Source of the DNA: Juglans regia
Taxonomy: Eukaryota; Streptophyta; Magnoliopsida; Fagales; Juglandaceae
Length of the DNA: 64,000 nt
Direction: 5' to 3'
Assembly: GCF_001411555.2 (NCBI RefSeq)
Contig: NC_049902.1
Span: 15,958,241 to 16,022,240, forward strand
Shown here: positions 58,912-64,000 of the stretch, in pieces
Layout of the letters: each line of letters begins with the position of its first letter
Numbering within the stretch: the first letter of the stretch is position 1
Made by a program: the position numbers and the translations under genes
Notes under the pieces: model-generated
What the model was told of the DNA's origin: nothing
Seen by the model: the letters and a program-made list of their open reading frames with translations, nothing else
Databases searched by the model: none

Positions 58912-60255
58912 AAAACACCCTACCTGGAGGTATGATAATACGCCTTCATGCCATGCATTTATTGCACCACCCTTTTCTCCACTCCCACATGGCAACTCTC
59001 CCTCTTCCCTAGCAGAATTAGCCTATATAGATGTCATCATGGTGGAAAACATCAACCACACCCCATGGAAAGGAGGATCTAGGTGCATCATCACTAACCA
59101 CCCAAACCCCCCAATGGGAAGCCACCATTGCCACACCCTTCCACCCCTTTGAAACCTATATAAACTCATCTCCCCTTCACTTGTTCCTCACTTCATTTCC
59201 TCAAGCCTTCCTTGACTGCTCTTGAGAGTTCTCTTCCCTTGTTCTTTGAGTGTTCTTAAGTGTTCTAAGTGAGTTTTTGAGTTTCTAAATTTTAAGTGGG
59301 AAGCTTAGGAGGGCCATGAAATCATTGTAAGTTTTTCTCTCTAGACCTTAGTTTATGTGTTAAGTTGTCTGTGATCATATTAATCTTGGGTGAATATAGC
59401 ATGAGATACCATGTTTAGCTAGAAGTCGAAATATTGGTGGATAGGTTTAGTGTTTAAATTATTTTTGGTGAAGATATTAATGATGACATGCCTTGATAAT
59501 TCATGATATGATTTGAGTATGTCTTAGAATAATTTCTAAAGGTTTAGTTTGAGGTTAGAAACATTTTATAGTAGGTTTTAATTTCTATCTTGTATTGATC
59601 ATCAAAGCATGTATGGGTTGACTTTTAATCATGCTTCATTCGAGGAAATTAACTTATTTTACTTAGGCTTGAAATATGAGCATTTAGAAAGCCTTCTGAT
59701 TGGGATAAGAAGAATGCATGATTTAATTCTAGCATGTCATTGATAGAGAGGTCATATCATGCATCACTTGAGGTTTAGTTAGAATTTAAAGATTTTATCA
59801 AGCATGACTAAGTCCTGGGACGAACTTACTCAAGGTTAAGCTTTTATTTCATCATTGAGGATTTTGGTTATCATCATTTTATTGAATGAATTTTTCATGC
59901 ATGCATTCATAAGGATCAATAGTCAAAATTTCATATAGGCATCAACTAGAGAGCATGCCACGAATTGAGGATGAATAGGCTAAGATCCTTTTGGTTTTAA
60001 AGGCATAGACGATCTTAAAATGTGCAAGATATGAGGACTATGGATTTTGGTCAAGTTTGGAGAGCATTTGCATTAGTAGCAGTATTTGGAAGTTTGGGGT
60101 ATTTTCATAATTTCCTTTATCTAGAAGATTTTATTCTTCTTTAAGATAGTATAGATTCGAACTTAGTGCAACTTTTCTTACAACCACTACCTCACTTCCA
60201 ACTTCAACAATCTATAAGTTGGCCTCTAACTTACACTTTGATGATTATTTATGAT
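58912..60255 (+). mobile_element. LTR K, right part
   Basis: This continues LTR K after LTR H. It has a TATA box CCTATATAAACTC (about 59154), a C/T-rich start region, and a donor ATTGTAAGTTTTTC (about 59327). It is cut by the start of LTR J before any hairpin domain appears. No coding signal was seen in the remaining 900 bp. Confidence 0.55.
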
Positions 60256-61516
60256 TGTGACATCCCAGACTTTGCCAAGTCCCCATTCATATTTTTATTT
60301 GGATACTATTTTAGTTATTGGATAAGTACTAGGAGTTAGAGCAATACCTTGAGGTATGTTCTATTTTGTTTGGACTTTGGAGTTCTAAGCTTGAAGAGCC
60401 CACAAGAGGAAATAGAGGTGAAGGCCCATAAGGGATTCAGTCACCTAGAGAAATTAGGGTTTTTGGAAAGCCCAAGTTGACTTTCTAGGAAGGGGGACTT
60501 GCCACAGGTAAGAGGAGCCTTTTTGTTCTAGAAACGCATCATTTGGAACATTGGAAAGAAGCAAGTGTGACACATGTCCATCATGCAAAAGGATTCTAGA
60601 AGAATGAGTGGAAGAATCAAGGAACGAGGGAGAGAGTTTCAGCCAAGGGCTTACACGCCCACTTGCATGGCCCATTCCCCTAAGAGTGACAATTGTCAAG
60701 CTGGAAAAGGGACTTTTGGAGTTCCAATGAATATCTTGTTTCGGAAGAGAGAAAGGCATGTTCTAGAAGAAGCTTTTTGGAGGAGCAAGAGAGAGATGGG
60801 GCGACGACAACTACATGGGGAAGACTCAAGGTTCACCTTGGGAAGACAAAAGTCATTAGAAGGGACCTAGGATTCCAGCAAGCCACATACACACACACAC
60901 ACACCCTTTTTGCCACATGGCAACCATGCACACTAGTAGGGTTTCAAGAAAGAATAGGATTTTTGTGTGTTTACCTTTGAGCCACCGAGTGCACTGAATC
61001 TAGACAAGTGAAGAAGGGAAAAATTGGAAGGTGAGGCAAGAGAGGATTTCAGTTTTTGAGAGCCACACGCCACCCCACACAAGGCAACTTTTGGATTTCT
61101 CATGCAATCCCATCATGAGGGAAAGGGAAGAGTCCTTTTGCCAACTATCAAACATGCAATGGCTCTTGGATTTTCCAAGAATGAGGGAAAGCTCTATATA
61201 AGGACATAGCCGAAAATCATGGAGGCCTTTTTGCTCATGTTTTCAACTTTTCTTCTAAGGATTTCGGACACCACTACTTTTCCCTCTAGTTCTCACACTT
61301 TCTCTCCAAACAAACACCACCATTCTCTTCACTATTTCAAAAATCACCAAGGTTTCTCCTTCAACTTTTCGACTAGAGGAAGAGCACACGGAGGTAAGGA
61401 TTATTTCACTTTTCTTGCTACCACATACATGACCAAAGAGAGAGAACACACACAATGTTTCTGTTTAGGGTTTCTTTCACATGAACCCACACTTTCACTT
61501 TAGAAACTAGGGTTTT
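60256..61516 (+). mobile_element. LTR J, left part
   Basis: It begins TGTGACATCCCAGAC. It contains the CACTTG/TGGCACATG motif family shared with LTR A, a CA run (about 60887-60902), a TATA box CTATATAAG (61195-61201) and a C/T-rich leader. Solo LTR I interrupts it at GTTTT, and it resumes at 63986. The 3' part lies outside the window. Confidence 0.65.
61195..61201 (+). promoter_or_regulatory. TATA box of LTR J
   Basis: AGCTCTATATAAGGACATAG, a strong plant TATA context, lies followed by the C/T-rich leader. Confidence 0.65.
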
Positions 61517-63980
61517 TGTAACGCCCCCTTCCCGTAGGCTAGGTGTGTCACGTATTTTTCATGAAAATAAACCCGGCAAGCGATTCTCTAATTTCATAAT
61601 TGAAAAATAAACTGAAATAATTTATTATGAAATAAAAGGTCTAATAAAAATGTCTTCCCAAAAACATTAAAGGAATAAACTGAATAAATTCGTCATAAAA
61701 GACACATTTTATTTTAGAAAGTCTGAAGAAAACTAAAATGCTCCTTCTACTCCTGGCTTGCCTGCTCGTAATCATCATCTTCACCTGGGTGGTTAAAAAC
61801 ATGAAAATAAGCTAAAATGAGTCGATGACTCAGTAAGAAATCTATCATAACGAAAACGTAATAAACATAAGATTTTCATAAGAACTTTCATGCTGAGCTT
61901 AAAATTTATGACTATTCATGCTGATGCTTATGCTATATATGACTAGTTTATCTGAACTAACTGACTGATTTATTTGACTTATCTGACTGGCCAACACACT
62001 TAACCCTGTGTGCAAGGTTGTGCACCAGCCCCACATCCCGCTGCAGCAAGGGGAACTGCTGATAGTATTCTAGCATACTATGGTGGACCACGACTGAGTT
62101 CGTGGCTTGCACACCACCCTGAACTGAACTGCATTGGTACCATGCATCTGAATGGCCATCTTATTAACTGATCTGAACTTATCTTACACTTGAAATTAAG
62201 ATGGCTTACATGTCTTATACACATGAGATGCATGACATATTACATACGTAAATCATAATTTCTGAATTTAAACGTGATGCGGAATGACATGATCGTATGC
62301 TATGCTGAATGACATGCTTGCACATGAGCGGTTCATAAATAATGGCTATCAAAGAACTGGCTTGAATAATACATACATATAAGTTAACTGTGATGATCCT
62401 AATTTATGATCAAATTTACTTACCTCGATGCGTTTCTTCTTGAATAATACTTCGTAACTTGAGACCTATATTCAATAAATAACTATCACTAAATTGTTTG
62501 GAAATACATAAATAAATACTAATATCTTATTTAGCTAAATTTGGAATTCTAAAAGATAGTCAAACAAATATTTGTTTAACACTAAAATCGATAATTCATA
62601 GTACTTAAATTACTAATTTATAATTTAGTAGAAATACTCGAGCTATTTTAAAATAATTCACAAAACTTAAATTCTTAAACCAAGTTTCATTTCTTAACGT
62701 AATTATTAAATCTTAGAAGAAACTTAATAAATTTTATTAAAATCTTACTAAATTGACAAAGGAAATACTAACTCAAATATTAGACTTAAAATTATACTTT
62801 AAAACATATTTCCAATTCTTTAGACATTTTTATTAAAAAGAACCTTTAACTAAATATATTTATTTAATAAACTCAACTAGTAATATTAAACTCAATATAA
62901 AACACTAAAACAATTATTGAAATAAAATAAGATCAAGTCTAACTTAAAATATAAGTTCAATTAAACTTCATTATAATCTGTAAAAAGGTTAAAAACTCTG
63001 GCCCATAAATATAATACTGCAAGAGCCCAAACAACAGAACAGGCTCGTACGCACAAGGGCTTAGGGCCCAATGGCCCAAAAGACCCACAAATTCCTTCAA
63101 GAATCTGAAAACATGTCTAACATGAAAATGAAAACAGAGAGTTGAGAGAGAAAGAGTCTGCGATGGAGGAGCTCACTGAGGGAGAGGGGCTAACTCGACG
63201 GCGATTCTGGTGGCTGGGAGTGGTCGGCGGCGCGACTGGGGGTTCCTATGGTGGTGCGGCACCGAGTGAGAGAAAGAGAGAGAGAGTTTAGAGAGAGGAA
63301 CTACTAGACCGAAACCAAAAGAGAAAAGAAAGAGAGATGTGGCGGCTGAGGCCTTACCGGAGAAAAGAGTGGCTCGACGGGGGTTGAGGGTCGGCGGCTT
63401 CTGAGTCGACGAAGAGAGGTTCGGCGCCTACTGAGGTGGCTACCGAGGAGAAGGGCGATGGCACTGGTTCGGCAACAGGGGTTCTTCGCAGCTCACAGGT
63501 TTGTCTTCTCATGTACGGGTAAGCATGTTTTATAATGGTAGATGATAGAGAATTAGAGAAACCCTAGAAGAGCATAGACGTGCACGTGCAAGAGAGTGGA
63601 GACGTGCATGTATAGAAGATACTCGGCAACAGAGTAGGATTTTCCACTAGGATGCTAGCAAAAATCACTGAGAAGTATACGGGTTTGGTGGTTTGAAGTT
63701 TTCAACAGAGGCTAACAATGTGATGAGGTTCGGTGACTAGAAGAAAAATTAAACTTTAAATTTCAAAACAAAATCATAGTGAACGTAATCTGATACACTT
63801 TAGAAATCCTTATTAAAACAAAACTCTAACAAATCTTAAATAGCAACTATAATAGAAAATATAAAGATAAATTAAATATAAACTCTGATAAAACTATACT
63901 CATAAAAATATAAATTCTAAAATAAAAGTTTACTAGGAAAAATTACTAATATACCCTAAAACCAAAACTGGTATGTCACA
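61517..63980 (-). mobile_element. Solo LTR I, 2.46 kb, TSD GTTTT
   Basis: It begins TGTAACGCCCCCTTCCCG and ends CTGGTATGTCACA, with GTTTT on both sides (61512-61516 and 63981-63985). Orientation is minus. The donor is ATCGAG/GTAAG (first intron base 62423), the hairpin TGAGTCGATGACTCA lies at about 61818-61832 (shared with LTR G), and the acceptor is CACCCAG (61785-61786). The phase-1 exon reads EDDDYEQASQE then stop (61747-61784). The GA-rich and GCGGC-rich part (63130-63500) is the leader side. No retroelement coding sequence is present. Confidence 0.9.
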
Positions 63981-64000
63981 GTTTTTCTTCAAGGGAAGAA
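63981..64000 (+). mobile_element. TSD and resumption of LTR J
   Basis: GTTTT (63981-63985) is the right duplication of LTR I. The last 15 bases are again LTR J and continue past the window. Confidence 0.7.

Noticed and set aside
1..64000. tRNA, rRNA and conventional host genes
   Set aside because: No cloverleaf, rRNA core or intact host coding exon was recognised when reading both strands; only retroelement-derived coding sequence was found.

Overview
This window is repeat-dense plant nuclear DNA and contains no convincing host gene. The evidence is a Ty1-copia element primed by a tRNA-Met-like site, Ty3-gypsy pol remnants with an initiator-tRNA-Met PBS, an RNase H-domain fragment of the plant LINE type, and many long (2.3-4.6 kb) LTRs, most of them solo and nested in each other. 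A eudicot pericentromeric region fits, but the species cannot be read from the sequence. All calls come from reading the sequence by eye; no search or alignment was run.

Layout. 1-790: broken RNase H-domain remnant. About 1080-7071: long LTR 'a', interrupted by solo LTR 'S' (1720-4993, TSD TGTAC). 7783-15343: LTRs C, D, E, B (reverse) and an inverted piece of D. 15801-16613: integrase C-terminus of a Ty3-gypsy element on the minus strand. 16614-19181: left part of LTR G, with a striking hairpin array. 19187-21772: forward LTR B, cut by a 100-N gap (21773-21872). From 21873 the sequence restarts at the equivalent of 6575 and repeats it at a constant offset of 15,298 bp, almost base for base, to about 36,223. 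The forward B LTR then carries a young copia element (36342-41509, TSD ATGTT). B ends at 44022 (TSD GCTTA on both sides) and sits inside LTR G, which resumes at 44028-46030 and holds a 339-bp solo LTR (45163-45501, TSD GTAAC). 46031-51970 is the rest of a minus-strand gypsy pol, split inside reverse transcriptase by solo LTR A (47530-51010, TSD TATCC), with its PBS at 51959-51970 and 5' LTR at 51980-55500. 55542-64000: LTR K split by solo LTR H (TSD AAAAC), then LTR J split by solo LTR I (TSD GTTTT).

Most interesting signal. Several long LTR families share one internal plan that ordinary retrotransposon annotation does not explain. In transcription order it is: a promoter region; a consensus 5' splice site (GTAAGT); a region of back-to-back hairpins whose stems change by paired substitutions while some loops stay fixed; a terminal module of mutually exclusive hairpins; a CAG 3' splice site; a short, mostly acidic reading frame entered in phase 1 in nearly every copy; and a TTCCGCTG box about 140 bp before the LTR end. 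I read this as a candidate spliced, structured transcription unit carried inside the LTRs. It is an inference that RNA data could confirm or refute.

Second point. The two 15-kb copies, the 100-N gap and a fold-back at the end of the left contig (20925-21772 matches the inverted LTR B) make an assembly or haplotype duplication more likely than a true tandem duplication.
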